From: Microbacterium luticocti DSM 19459
GTDB taxonomy: Bacteria > Actinomycetota > Actinomycetes > Actinomycetales > Microbacteriaceae
Length of the DNA stretch: 64,000 nucleotides
Direction of reading: 5' to 3'
Assembly: GCF_000422405.1 (NCBI RefSeq)
Contig: NZ_AULS01000018.1
Span: forward strand, 1-64,000
The stretch's first letter is position 1. The number at the start of each line of letters is the position of its first letter. Position numbers and translations under genes: made by a program. Shown here one piece after another: positions 27,263 through 36,698 of this stretch. Under the pieces are notes generated by a model, which did not search any database, had not been told where the DNA came from, and saw nothing but the letters and a program-made list of their open reading frames with translations.

Positions 27263-28690
27263 TCAGCCGCGCGCGGCCCACCAGTCCCGCAGCCGACGCT
27301 CGGCCTCGTCCTCGCCGAGCATGCCCTCGTCGAGCCGCAGGTCGAGCAGGAACCGGTACGCCTCGCCGACCTCACGTCCGGGCTTCAGGCCCAGGATCTG
27401 CTGGATGCGGTTGCCGTCCAGTTCGGGCCGGATCGCGGCAAGCTCCTCCTGGGCGGCCAGCTCGTCGATGCGCCGCTCGATGTCGTCGTACGCCGCGGCG
27501 AGCCGGTGCGCCTTGCGCTTGTTGCGCGTGGTTACGTCGGCGCGGGTGAGGATGTGCAGCCGCTCGAGCTGGTCGCCGGCGTCGCGCACGTAGCGGCGCA
27601 CCGCAGCATCCGTCCACGCCCCCTCGGCGTACCCGAAGAACCGCAGGTGCAGCTCGATGAGCGTGGCGACCGCGTCGGTGGTGGCCGAGTCGAACCGCAG
27701 CTCGCGCAGCCGCTTGCGCGCCATGCGCGCGCCCTTCACGTCGTGGTGATGGAAGGTGACCACCCCGCCCGGCTCGAGCTTGCGGGTGGCGGGCTTGCCG
27801 ATGTCGTGCAGCAGCGCCGCCAGCCGCAGCGGCAGGTCGGGTGCGGCACCGGGATGGCGCGCGTGCTCGAGGTCGATGGCCTGCCGCAGCACGGTCAGCG
27901 AGTGCTCGTACACGTCCTTGTGGTGGTGATGCTCGTCGACCTCGAGGCGCAGCGCGGGGATCTCGGGCAGGAACTGTGCCATCAGCCCGGTGTCGACCAG
28001 CAGCCGGATGCCGCGCACCGGGTCGTCGGTGGCCAACAGCCGCATCAGCTCGCCCTGGATGCGCTCGGCCGACACGATCTGGATCGTCTCGCGCAGCTGC
28101 TCGATCGCGGCCACCGTGTCGTCGTCGACGTCGAACTCGAGTTGCGACGAGAACCGAGCGGCCCGCAGCATCCGCAACGGGTCGTCGCCGAAGCTGACGC
28201 GCGGGTCGATGGGGGTGCGCAGGATGCCTCTGACCAGGTCTTCGACGCCGCCGGTGGGGTCGACGAGCCGCTTGGCGGGAAGGAGCAGCGCCATCGCGTT
28301 GACGGTGAAGTCGCGGCGGCTGAGATCGCCGGTGATCGTGTCGCCGAACGCGACGACGGGCTTGCGGGTGGTGCCGTCGTAGCTGTCGGCGCGGTAGGTG
28401 GTGATCTCGACCTGTTCACCGGCCACGCGGGCGCCGATCGTGCCGAACTCGCGGCCGATGTCCCAGTGCGCGGTGGCGATCGGCTTCACAAGCCGCAGGA
28501 TGTCGTCGGGTCGCGCGTCGGTCGTGAAGTCGAGATCGTGGGTGGTCCGGCCCAGCAGCGCGTCGCGCACCGGTCCACCGACGATCGCCAACTCGTGGCC
28601 GGCGGCGGCGAACGCCTCGGCGAGCGCCGACACCGCGGGGACCGCCGCCAACGCGTCCAGGCGCGCGAGACCCTCCGCCATGTTCAGCAT
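27263..28690 (-). CDS. cca: CCA tRNA nucleotidyltransferase with HD domain
   Basis: 475 residues. The nucleotidyltransferase head has GGPVRDALLGR and HDLDFTTDARP (metal-binding DxD), then RRDFTVNAMAL and RAARFSSQL. The HD phosphohydrolase part shows LLHDIGKPATRK in the C-terminal half. This is the long actinobacterial type (often named PcnA) that adds or repairs the tRNA 3' CCA end. The two tRNA genes here differ: tRNA-Ala lacks an encoded CCA, so the enzyme is needed. It is divergent from no close neighbour and lies next to the DUF6049-murJ block, as in mycobacteria. Confidence 0.95.
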   Translation of the reverse strand: MLNMAEGLARLDALAAVPAVSALAEAFAAAGHELAIVGGPVRDALLGRTTHDLDFTTDARPDDILRLVKPIATAHWDIGREFGTIGARVAGEQVEITTYRADSYDGTTRKPVVAFGDTITGDLSRRDFTVNAMALLLPAKRLVDPTGGVEDLVRGILRTPIDPRVSFGDDPLRMLRAARFSSQLEFDVDDDTVAAIEQLRETIQIVSAERIQGELMRLLATDDPVRGIRLLVDTGLMAQFLPEIPALRLEVDEHHHHKDVYEHSLTVLRQAIDLEHARHPGAAPDLPLRLAALLHDIGKPATRKLEPGGVVTFHHHDVKGARMARKRLRELRFDSATTDAVATLIELHLRFFGYAEGAWTDAAVRRYVRDAGDQLERLHILTRADVTTRNKRKAHRLAAAYDDIERRIDELAAQEELAAIRPELDGNRIQQILGLKPGREVGEAYRFLLDLRLDEGMLGEDEAERRLRDWWAARG

Positions 28691-28747
28691 GGATTCCAGC
28701 CTATCGGCCGTGGCATCCCGCCCCGGGGCGAGACCGCCGGCACGCGG

Positions 28748-30265
28748 TCACGCGAACGTGAGCACGCCCACCAGCAGCAGGTCGCGCACGCGCGGCAGCA
28801 GCTCGGCGCGCAGGGATGCCGCATCCACCTCCATCAGCTCGGCGACCGCCGCGATCAGCGCTCCCAGTGCCAGGTCGCCGTCGCACGAGCCGACCAGGGC
28901 CGCCAGCGCCGGATCGACCGGGATGACCCGCCCGAATCCGCCGCCCTGGTGCAGTTCGATGACGCTCGGCGACGCCGCCCCCGGCAGGTGATGCCGCGCC
29001 TCGGTGACGTCGCCGGCGACGACGAGGCGGGATGCCGCGAGCCCGGCGTCGTCCAGCGTCACAAGCCGGTCGTGCGCGGCCAGGCACCGCCCCAGGTGTT
29101 CCCCGAGTGCGCGGTCGGCGAGCGGCTGCATCACCCGCTCGTACCGCGCCAGCGTCGGCGCGCCCGAGACCGGCCGCCGCAGCAGCACGTACCCGAACCC
29201 GATCTCGGCGACCCCGCGCGCAGCGAAGTCGCCGAGCCAGGCGCCCAGCAGCCGGTCGTAGGCGGGCGTGCCGGGGACGGTGCCGCCGTCGCGGATCCAC
29301 AGTTCGGCGTAGGCGACCGGGTCGAGCACTTCGCGCTCGAGCACCCACGCATCCAGTCCGGTCGCGTCGACCCAGGCGCGCACCCGGTCGAGTCCGGCGA
29401 TGCCGTCGCGGCTCTCCCAGTTGCCGAGCAGCACGGCGGTGCCGCCGGGAGTGAGGTGGCCGGCGGCACCGGCGATCACCTCGGCGACCAGGCCGTCACC
29501 GGTGCGTCCGCCGTCGCGGTACTCGTACTCGGGCACGTCGCCGTCGCGCGGGGTGATCACGAACGGCGGGTTCGACACCACGCGGTCGAACCGCTCGCCG
29601 GCGACCGGCGCGAACAGGTCGCCGCATCGGGTGTCGATGCCGTCGACATCGTTGAGCAATGCGTTCAGCCGCGTGAACCGCAGTGCCCGCTGGGAGACGT
29701 CGGTGGCGACGACGGATGCCGCGGCCCGCCGCGCCCACAACGCCTGGATGCCGCAGCCGCAACCGAGATCGAGCACCCGGTCGACCGGGTCGGGCAACGC
29801 CAGTCCGGCAAGCGTGAGTGAGGCCCGGCCGACGCCCAGCACGTGGTCGGCGGGCAGCGGCCCGCCCAGGGCCGCCTCGTCGAGGTCGCTCGCGATCCAC
29901 CATTCGCCCTCACCGGCCGCGTCGGCGAACGCCTGCGGGCGGATGAGCGCGAGCGCGCACACCGTGTCGCCGTCGCGCCGGGCCAGTCCGAGCCGCACGA
30001 GGCCGTCGACGCCGCTGGCGGTGAAGGTGGCGGATGCCTCGGCCACGGTGACCGGATCGCCGAGGCCGAAGAGCCTCGCCACGACCGCGAGCGCGCCGGG
30101 CTCACCGGACAGACGGCGACGGGCAGGCAGGGCGTGCCCGCGGCCGAGTACTCCGTCGGCGGCCGTGCCCCAGGCATCCCGCAGCGCGTCGGTGCGGTAG
30201 CCGGCGGCGTCCAGGTCGGCCGCGAGGGCGCGGCACAGTGTGGGATCGGGTTCGGGCAGCGGCAT
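28748..30265 (-). CDS. Class I SAM-dependent methyltransferase (HemK-like core)
   Basis: 505 residues in three parts. The N-terminal 1-150 is a helical domain (DUF7059-like by recall), the middle has motif I VLDLGCGCGIQAL at 165-175 and NPPF at 232-235, the mark of N-methylation of Gln or nucleic acid bases, and the last 130 residues are a separate domain. The target is unknown; PrmC-, RsmC- or DNA-type substrates are possible. The ATG at 30265 directly follows GGGAGG with almost no spacer, so an in-frame TTG at 30276 could be used instead. Confidence 0.85.
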   Translation of the reverse strand: MPLPEPDPTLCRALAADLDAAGYRTDALRDAWGTAADGVLGRGHALPARRRLSGEPGALAVVARLFGLGDPVTVAEASATFTASGVDGLVRLGLARRDGDTVCALALIRPQAFADAAGEGEWWIASDLDEAALGGPLPADHVLGVGRASLTLAGLALPDPVDRVLDLGCGCGIQALWARRAAASVVATDVSQRALRFTRLNALLNDVDGIDTRCGDLFAPVAGERFDRVVSNPPFVITPRDGDVPEYEYRDGGRTGDGLVAEVIAGAAGHLTPGGTAVLLGNWESRDGIAGLDRVRAWVDATGLDAWVLEREVLDPVAYAELWIRDGGTVPGTPAYDRLLGAWLGDFAARGVAEIGFGYVLLRRPVSGAPTLARYERVMQPLADRALGEHLGRCLAAHDRLVTLDDAGLAASRLVVAGDVTEARHHLPGAASPSVIELHQGGGFGRVIPVDPALAALVGSCDGDLALGALIAAVAELMEVDAASLRAELLPRVRDLLLVGVLTFA

Positions 30266-30533
30266 CCTCCCATTCAACCCTGCCTGCACCGGCGCGCTCG
30301 CCCCGGCGCGACCCGGCGCTGTCGCGGCACACCGCGCACGCCGCCTCGGGACTCTCGTCGTCACGGTGCGCGGGACCACCCGAGCAGAACCCGCCTGGTG
30401 CGACGACATCAGACCGGGTGGCGCTGCGTTCTGGGCCTGCGCGGTGTGCCGCTTACGGCGCGCACTCGGGAGGCGGATGGGCCCGCCCCGTAGAATCGCA
30501 CCAGTCCGCGGCATCCGCCCGCGACCAGCCAGC
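30266..30533. promoter_or_regulatory. Divergent control region, methyltransferase and DUF6049-murJ operon
   Basis: 268 bp between divergent starts. A plus-strand TAGAAT at 30491-30496 is a reasonable -10 for the DUF6049-murJ operon; no matching -35 is evident. Mycobacteria usually carry a mutT/Nudix gene in this position; none is seen here. Confidence 0.4.
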
Positions 30534-33041
30534 ATGTCCGTGACCGATCCTGATCCCGTCACGCGCGCGTCACAGGCCGCCGCCGAGCGCCCGCCCGCCG
30601 ACCCGCGCGCCTGTGCCGACCGCACCGGCCGCCCCCGCAGCCGCCGCCACACCCGCAGCCCCCGCACCAGCCCCCGCACCAGCCGACGGAGTGCGATCCT
30701 GGGCGCGATCGCCGTCGCCACCGCCGTGCTGCTGTCGCCGCTGGCGTCCGCGTCGGGGCTCGGCACGGCCGGCGCGCTGCCGGCCGCCGTCGCCGACGAC
30801 GCCACCCCCACCCCCACCCCGACACCGACGCTGTCGGGCCGCGTCGACGCCTACCTCTCGCCCACCGACAACGGCGTGCTGCGCGCCGGGCGTGCGCTGA
30901 GCGTGTGGGCCGCGCTGCGCAACGGCACCGACTCCACGCTGTCGCCGGCCTCGGTCTCGCTGCGCATCGACACCCATCCGATCGCCGACCGCGCCGCGCT
31001 GGCCACGTGGCTGAGCACGACCACAGCCCGATCCGGCATGAAGGCGCTGGGTGAGGCATCCATCGACCCGGTCGCCTCGGGCGAAGTGGGCCGCACCATG
31101 GTCACCGTGCCCGAGGACGACCCGGTGCTGGGCGCGCTGGGGCCCGGCGTCTACCCGCTGGCGGCGACGATCACCGGGGCGGGTCCCGCCCGCACGGTCA
31201 CCAGCGTCATCGTCGTGCCCGATCCCGATGCGAAGCACCGCACCCCGGTCGGCCTGGTCGTGCCGATCACCGCGGGGGCGCTGGGCACCGGCCTGCTGGG
31301 CGCCGACGAGCTCGAGGCGCTCACCGCCCCCGACGGCCTGCTCACCGCCGAGCTCAACGCCGTCGCCGGCACCTCGGCCATCCTCGCCGTCGACCCCGCG
31401 GTGCCCGCCGCCATCCGCGTGCTCGGGTCGTCGGCGCCGCGCAGCGCGACCGACTGGCTCGACCGGCTGACCATGCTCTCGAACGAGCGGTTCGCGTTGC
31501 AGTTCGGCGACGCCGGCGTGGCCGTGCAGACCCGCAGCGGGCGCACCTCGCTGCTGCAGCCCACATCGCTGCAGTCGTACATGTCGCCCGAGGACTTCGC
31601 CACCGCCCCCACTCCGCCGCCCGGCCAGAGCCCCACCCCGACCGCGACGCCCACGCCCGACCAGACGCCCTCGCCCGCGCCGGGCGGACCGACGTACCCG
31701 ACGCTCGAGGCGCTGCAGTACCTCGGTCCGAACACGCGCGGCGCGGTGCTGTGGCCGTTCTCGGGTACGGCGGGGGCGAAGGATGTCACGACCCTCGGCG
31801 CGATCTCGGCCGACGGCACCCCGTCGCTGACGCTCATCCCCTCCGACACCGCCGGTGCCGGGGCGACGGGGGCGGCGCCCGCGCGCGGGCGGGCGGGAAC
31901 CGCCGACGTGCTCGTGTACGACACCGCGGTCTCGGATGCGCTGCGCACCGCCTCGACCGAAGACGATCCGGCCGTGCGCGGGTCGTCGCTGTCGGCCGCG
32001 ACCGCCTATCTCGAACTGGCGCCGCACACGACGGGGAGCGCTCCGCTGCTCGCAGTGATCGACCGGTCGGCGACGCGGTCGGGGCTCGGCCTGTCGGCCG
32101 CGGTCGAGGCGGTGACCCGGGCTCCCGACACCTCGACGGCGACGCTGTCGGAGCTGTCTGCGGCATCCGCCCACCCGGTCACGGTGGGCGACGGGGTCGT
32201 CGACCCCGCCCGGGTGAACGCGCTGGACGGCCTGCTGTCCGACGAGCGCACGCTCACCACGTTCGCGTCGATCCTCGACGATCCGTCGCTGCTGACCGGT
32301 CCGGAGCGCGCCGCGATCCTCCAGCTGATCGGGGGAGGCTGGCTGGACGAGGCCGCCGGCTGGCGCGACGCGCTGGCGCAGCACCGCACCGCGACGCAGC
32401 AGACGCTGAACGCGGTCTCGCTGGCGCCGTCGAGCGACGTGAACCTGGCCGGCACCGTCGCGAGCCTGCAGTTCGGGGTGCGCAACGAGCTGCCCTGGCC
32501 GGTGAACCTCAGCCTCATCGTGCATCCCGACGACCTGCGGCTCGAGGTGCAGACCACCACCACGGTCGTCGCGCACGCGTCGAGCACCACCACGGTGCGG
32601 GTGCCGGTGCGCGCCCGCATCGGCAGCGGCGAGGTCACCCTCGACCTGCAGTTGCGCAGTCCCACCGGCGTGCGCATCGGCGAATCGCGGTCGGTCGCGG
32701 TGACCGTGCACGCCGACTGGGAGCAGATCGGCCTGGTCGTGCTCGGCGTGGCCGTGGGGGCGTTCCTGGTGATCGGGCTGATCCGCATGATCATCACGCG
32801 GCGGCGGCGCACCGACGGCGAGGGCACGGATGCCACCGGCCCGGGCGCCGATCCGGATGCCGGCACACGCACCGACCCCGACACAGGCACACCCGGCGGT
32901 TCCGGCTCGCACCCGGGCACCCCCACGGGCGCTGCCCGAGACGTCGACGAGACGCCCGACACCGGCGGCGCCTCCGACACCGACGCGGGCACCGACGCCC
33001 CGGACGCCGGCGACGCCCACGATGACGGGACGACACGATGA
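30534..33041 (+). CDS. DUF6049 family cell-envelope protein
   Basis: 835 residues. An Arg-rich N-terminus precedes a hydrophobic signal or anchor at about 53-75 (ILGAIAVATAVLLSPLASAS). The extracellular body is rich in Ala, Thr and Pro with a TPTPTP linker, and a C-terminal membrane helix (IGLVVLGVAVGAFLVIGLI) is followed by RRRR and a Thr/Asp/Gly-rich cytoplasmic tail. This matches the large protein encoded just before murJ in actinobacteria (Rv3909 in M. tuberculosis). Its role is unknown but presumed in envelope assembly. I chose the ATG at 30534. It overlaps murJ by 4 bp. Confidence 0.88.
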   Translation: MSVTDPDPVTRASQAAAERPPADPRACADRTGRPRSRRHTRSPRTSPRTSRRSAILGAIAVATAVLLSPLASASGLGTAGALPAAVADDATPTPTPTPTLSGRVDAYLSPTDNGVLRAGRALSVWAALRNGTDSTLSPASVSLRIDTHPIADRAALATWLSTTTARSGMKALGEASIDPVASGEVGRTMVTVPEDDPVLGALGPGVYPLAATITGAGPARTVTSVIVVPDPDAKHRTPVGLVVPITAGALGTGLLGADELEALTAPDGLLTAELNAVAGTSAILAVDPAVPAAIRVLGSSAPRSATDWLDRLTMLSNERFALQFGDAGVAVQTRSGRTSLLQPTSLQSYMSPEDFATAPTPPPGQSPTPTATPTPDQTPSPAPGGPTYPTLEALQYLGPNTRGAVLWPFSGTAGAKDVTTLGAISADGTPSLTLIPSDTAGAGATGAAPARGRAGTADVLVYDTAVSDALRTASTEDDPAVRGSSLSAATAYLELAPHTTGSAPLLAVIDRSATRSGLGLSAAVEAVTRAPDTSTATLSELSAASAHPVTVGDGVVDPARVNALDGLLSDERTLTTFASILDDPSLLTGPERAAILQLIGGGWLDEAAGWRDALAQHRTATQQTLNAVSLAPSSDVNLAGTVASLQFGVRNELPWPVNLSLIVHPDDLRLEVQTTTTVVAHASSTTTVRVPVRARIGSGEVTLDLQLRSPTGVRIGESRSVAVTVHADWEQIGLVVLGVAVGAFLVIGLIRMIITRRRRTDGEGTDATGPGADPDAGTRTDPDTGTPGGSGSHPGTPTGAARDVDETPDTGGASDTDAGTDAPDAGDAHDDGTTR

Positions 33042-34633
33042 GCGGCATCGGACGGGCGAGCGTGCTCATCGGCGCTGGCACGGTCGTCTCGCGGCTGACC
33101 GGGTTCCTGCGCCAGATGGTGCTGGTGGCGGCACTGGCCGGTGCGACCACGGCCGGCGGCAACGCGTTCGCGCTGGCGAACCAGCTGCCCAACAACATCT
33201 ACGCGATCATCTCCAGCGGGCTGCTCGCGGCGGTCGTGGTGCCCCAGGTCATCCAGGCGGCGTCGCATCCCGACGGCGGCAGCGCCTTCATCTCCAAGCT
33301 GTTCACCCTCGGCGCGGTCGGACTGCTCGCGGCGACCGCGATCGCGATGGTGTGCGCACCGTGGCTGGTGCACCTGTACGGGTACAAGTTCCCGCCCGAG
33401 CAGCAGGCCCTGGCCACGGCCTTCGCCTACTGGTGTCTGCCGCAGATCCTGTTCTACGGGCTGTATGCACTGGTCGGCGAGTCGCTGAACGCGCGGCGGG
33501 TGTACGGCCCGTTCACGTGGGCGCCGATCGTGAACAACATCGTCTCGATCGCCGGGTTCGGGCTGTTCATCGTGCTGCTCGGGCCCACCGGCGACATCGT
33601 GGCGTGGACACCCGGAAAGATCGCGATGATGGGCGGCACGGCCACCCTCGGCATCGTCGTGCAGGCCGTACTGCTGGCCGTGTACTGGCCGCGCACCGGT
33701 CTGCGCATCCGCCCCGACTTCCACTGGCGGGGCGTCGGCCTGAACCGCATCGGGCGACTGGCCGGCTGGACGTTCCTGATGGTCGTGGTCGGTCAGGTCT
33801 CGGGCGCGGTGCAGTCCGGTGTGCTGTCCGCCGCCGCCGAGCATGACCCCGGCATCCTCGTCACGCAGAACGCGTGGCTGCTGTACATGATCCCGTACTC
33901 GCTGATCATCATCTCGATCGGCACCCCGTACTTCACCCGACTCGCCGAGCACGCCGCCGCGGGGCGGCACGACCAGGTGCGTGCCGACTTCGGACGCAGC
34001 ATCCGCACCCTCGGCGTGTTCATCGTGGTGGCCACGGCCGCCCTGGCCGCGGCATCCGTGCCCGCGTCGCGTCTGTTCACCGAGACGGCCGGCGAGGCAC
34101 AGGCGGCGGCGATCGTGCTGCTGTGCTTTCTGATCAGCCTGATCCCGCACGCGGTGCAGTTCACCGTGCAGCGCACCTTCTACATGTACAACGACACGCG
34201 CACGCCGTTCGTGTTCACGGCCGTACAGGCGGTGTTGATCGCGGTCGCCTCGCCGATCGCGGGCGCGCTGCTGCCGGTGGCGGTGCTGGCGGCCGGGCTC
34301 GCGCTCATCCAATCGATCGCCACGGTGGTGCAGGTGCTGCTGGCCACCTGGCTGCTGCACCGCAAGATCGGCGACCTGGGGGCGCGGTCGTGGCTTCTCG
34401 CACTGCTGCGGTTCGTCGCCGCCGGTGTGCCCGCGGGCCTGGTCGGTTGGGGCCTGTTCACGCTCACCGGCGGGGCCACCGGCTGGACGACCGACAACCG
34501 GGTGCTCGCCGCCGTCGGGTGCCTGCTGATCGGCGGGGTCGCGCTGGTGGTGTACGTGCTGTTCTTGGCCGCGCTGCGCGCCCCCGAACTGCGGCCGGCC
34601 GTCGCCGCGGTCCGCCGTCTGGTGCGCCGCTGA
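33038..34633 (+). CDS. murJ: Lipid II flippase MurJ
   Basis: 531 residues, about 14 membrane helices, MATE-like MviN/MurJ family. The N-terminus SVLIGAGTVVSRLTGFLRQMV and the internal VGESLNARRVYGPFTWAPIVNNI and FTVQRTFYMYNDTRTP segments are typical. It carries lipid II across the membrane for peptidoglycan synthesis. Mycobacterial MurJ has an additional kinase-like and sugar-binding extension; that is absent here, so the protein is the short form. Coupled to the DUF6049 gene by a 4-bp overlap. Confidence 0.95.
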   Translation: MSGIGRASVLIGAGTVVSRLTGFLRQMVLVAALAGATTAGGNAFALANQLPNNIYAIISSGLLAAVVVPQVIQAASHPDGGSAFISKLFTLGAVGLLAATAIAMVCAPWLVHLYGYKFPPEQQALATAFAYWCLPQILFYGLYALVGESLNARRVYGPFTWAPIVNNIVSIAGFGLFIVLLGPTGDIVAWTPGKIAMMGGTATLGIVVQAVLLAVYWPRTGLRIRPDFHWRGVGLNRIGRLAGWTFLMVVVGQVSGAVQSGVLSAAAEHDPGILVTQNAWLLYMIPYSLIIISIGTPYFTRLAEHAAAGRHDQVRADFGRSIRTLGVFIVVATAALAAASVPASRLFTETAGEAQAAAIVLLCFLISLIPHAVQFTVQRTFYMYNDTRTPFVFTAVQAVLIAVASPIAGALLPVAVLAAGLALIQSIATVVQVLLATWLLHRKIGDLGARSWLLALLRFVAAGVPAGLVGWGLFTLTGGATGWTTDNRVLAAVGCLLIGGVALVVYVLFLAALRAPELRPAVAAVRRLVRR

Positions 34634-34717
34634 GCAGTCTGCGGCGGCCCGGAATGCCCCGCGGTTACGATGTGTTGAGGCATCCAGGCGGCCCGCCGCC
34701 TGCAGACAGGAGATACC

Positions 34718-35710
34718 GTGCGCCAGCTCATCATCATCGGATCGGGTCCCGCCGCGCTCACCGCGGCGATCTATGCGGCCCGCGCCAACCTCAACCCGCT
34801 GGTCGTCGCCAGCAGCGTGGACGTCGGCGGTGAGCTGATGAACACGACCGACGTCGAGAACTTCCCCGGCTTCCCCGACGGCATCCAGGGTCCCGAGCTG
34901 ATGGCGAAGATCCAGGCGCAGGCTGAGCGGTTCGGCGCCGAGATCCGCTATGACGACGCGGTCGAGCTCGACATCGCCGGCCCGGTCAAGCGGGTCACGC
35001 TCGGCAGCGGCACGGTCGAAGAGGCGGATGCGCTGATCTTCGCCACCGGTTCCGCGTATCGCAAGATCGGCATCGCCGGCGAAGAGCGCCTCTCGGGGCG
35101 CGGCGTGTCGTGGTGCGCCACCTGCGACGGCTTCTTCTTCCGCGAGAAGACCATCGCCGTGGTCGGCGGTGGCGACTCCGCGATGGAAGAGGCCACCTTC
35201 CTCACCCGCTTCGCCTCGAAGGTGTACGTGATCCACCGCCGCGGCGAACTGCGCGCGTCGAAGATCATGCAGGAACGGGCGTTCGCCAACGAGAAGATCG
35301 AGTTCGTCTGGAACAGCCAGGTGGTCGACATCCTGGGGACGGATGCCGTCACCGGTGTGGTGCTCGAATCCACGGTCGACGGCAGTCGGCGCGAGCTGGC
35401 GCTGGAGGGCGTGTTCGTCGCGATCGGCAACGACCCGCGCACCCACCTGGTGCACGACAAGCTCGAGCTGACCGCCGAGGGCACGGTCTGGGTCGACGGG
35501 CGTTCCTCGCGCACGTCCGTTCCCGGTGTGTTCGCCGCCGGCGACGTGATCGACCCGACCTACCGGCAGGCGGCCACCGCGGCCGGTTCGGGTACGGTCG
35601 CCGCGCTCGACGCCGAACACTATCTCGCCGCACTCGGCGAGGCGGGAACCCCGGACCCCGCCGCGGATGAGATCGGCGGGCGCGCCCACGTGGCATCCCC
35701 TGCCGTCTGA
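34718..35710 (+). CDS. trxB: Thioredoxin reductase
   Basis: 330 residues with a GTG start behind AGGAG. The FAD-binding GSGPAALTAAIYAA lies at the N-terminus, the redox pair is CATC at 133-136, the NADPH-binding GGGDSAMEE follows, and the FAD-binding GVFAAGDVIDPTYRQA ends the protein. It reduces thioredoxin with NADPH. trxA follows 71 bp downstream, the usual actinobacterial pair. Confidence 0.97.
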   Translation: MRQLIIIGSGPAALTAAIYAARANLNPLVVASSVDVGGELMNTTDVENFPGFPDGIQGPELMAKIQAQAERFGAEIRYDDAVELDIAGPVKRVTLGSGTVEEADALIFATGSAYRKIGIAGEERLSGRGVSWCATCDGFFFREKTIAVVGGGDSAMEEATFLTRFASKVYVIHRRGELRASKIMQERAFANEKIEFVWNSQVVDILGTDAVTGVVLESTVDGSRRELALEGVFVAIGNDPRTHLVHDKLELTAEGTVWVDGRSSRTSVPGVFAAGDVIDPTYRQAATAAGSGTVAALDAEHYLAALGEAGTPDPAADEIGGRAHVASPAV

Positions 35711-35781
35711 GCCACCACGCGGAACAAAGTCGCCGGCTGCGGCGTTGTAGCTTCACACAGACTTCCCACCGAAGGAGAGAC

Positions 35782-36105
35782 ATGACCGCCAAGGCGACCA
35801 CATCCGCCACTTGGGACCAGGACGTCCTGCAGGCCTCCGGCCCCGTCCTCGTCGACTTCTGGGCCGCGTGGTGCGGCCCCTGCCGCATGGTCTCGCCGGT
35901 GCTCGACGAGATCGCCGCCGAGAACGCCGACAAGATCACCATCCTCAAGCTGAACGTGGACGAGAACCCGGATCTGGCGATGAAGTACCAGATCACCTCG
36001 ATCCCGGCGATGAAGGTGTTCGAGAACGGCGAGGTGAAGACCTCGATCGTCGGAGCCAAGCCGAAGTTCGCGCTCGAGCAGGATCTCGCCGCGTATCTGC
36101 GCTGA
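35782..36105 (+). CDS. trxA: Thioredoxin
   Basis: 107 residues, a single thioredoxin fold. The active site WCGPC is at 30-34 in the context VDFWAAWCGPCRMVSPV, and the cis-Pro is in ITSIPAMKVF. The RBS AAGGAGAG lies just upstream. Substrate of the adjacent trxB product; ends in a terminator. Confidence 0.98.
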   Translation: MTAKATTSATWDQDVLQASGPVLVDFWAAWCGPCRMVSPVLDEIAAENADKITILKLNVDENPDLAMKYQITSIPAMKVFENGEVKTSIVGAKPKFALEQDLAAYLR

Positions 36106-36121
36106 GCCTTCCTCAGGGAGC

Positions 36122-36154
36122 AGCCCCCGTGACCGTCCGGTCGCGGGGGCTTTC
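36122..36154 (+). terminator. Rho-independent terminator of trxBA
   Basis: AGCCCCCG and GACC pair with GGTC and CGGGGGCT, with a T-G wobble between the two blocks, followed by TTT. It lies 16 bp past the trxA stop. Confidence 0.85.
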
Positions 36155-36284
36155 TCGTGATCCGCGCGACCCCGCGTGCGACGTGGGAGTGCGGCTGGGC
36201 GCGGGCAGGCGCGTGGCGCGGGCGGGGCGACCGAGCGACGCGTGCCGGGCACGCTCGGTGGATGTGCTGTTGCCGGGTGGGTGG

Positions 36285-36650
36285 TCAGGAGGCGTCGGCC
36301 TGGATGACGGCATCCCACCGCCGATGCGTGTTGGCGTCACCGAGCAGACGCCACACCGCCGGTGTCAACGGTGGGTACTCCAGCGCAATCTGGCGCAGCA
36401 CCCGATAGTGCCGGGCGGCGGTCGGCCGCACGCCACCGTTCGCGGCGATGTTCTCGGCGCGCAGCGTGAAGACGACGAGCTCGTCGACCGTCGGCAGGTC
36501 CTCCATGAAGTCCCACGGGTCCTCGCCGCCGAGCAGACGCTCGTGCACGAGCACGGCAAGCTCGTCGGCGGCCTCGGCCCGCAGCAACTCGAGGCTCGCA
36601 CGACGCGGGATGCTCACATCGCGCGTCGGGTCGCCGGCGGAGTCGGTCAT
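36285..36650 (-). CDS. Small protein of unknown function next to parB
   Basis: 121 residues, acidic and helical. Visible segments include RRASLELLRAEAADELAVLVHERLLGGEDPWDFMEDLP and TPAVWRLLGDANTHRRWDAV. No signal or membrane segment. It lies 48 bp downstream of parB on the same strand, so it may be the last gene of that operon. I do not recognise a family. Confidence 0.7.
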   Translation of the reverse strand: MTDSAGDPTRDVSIPRRASLELLRAEAADELAVLVHERLLGGEDPWDFMEDLPTVDELVVFTLRAENIAANGGVRPTAARHYRVLRQIALEYPPLTPAVWRLLGDANTHRRWDAVIQADAS

Positions 36651-36698
36651 CGTCCCAGCCTACGCGTGCCCGCAGCCAGTCCCGTCATGGCGTGCCGG

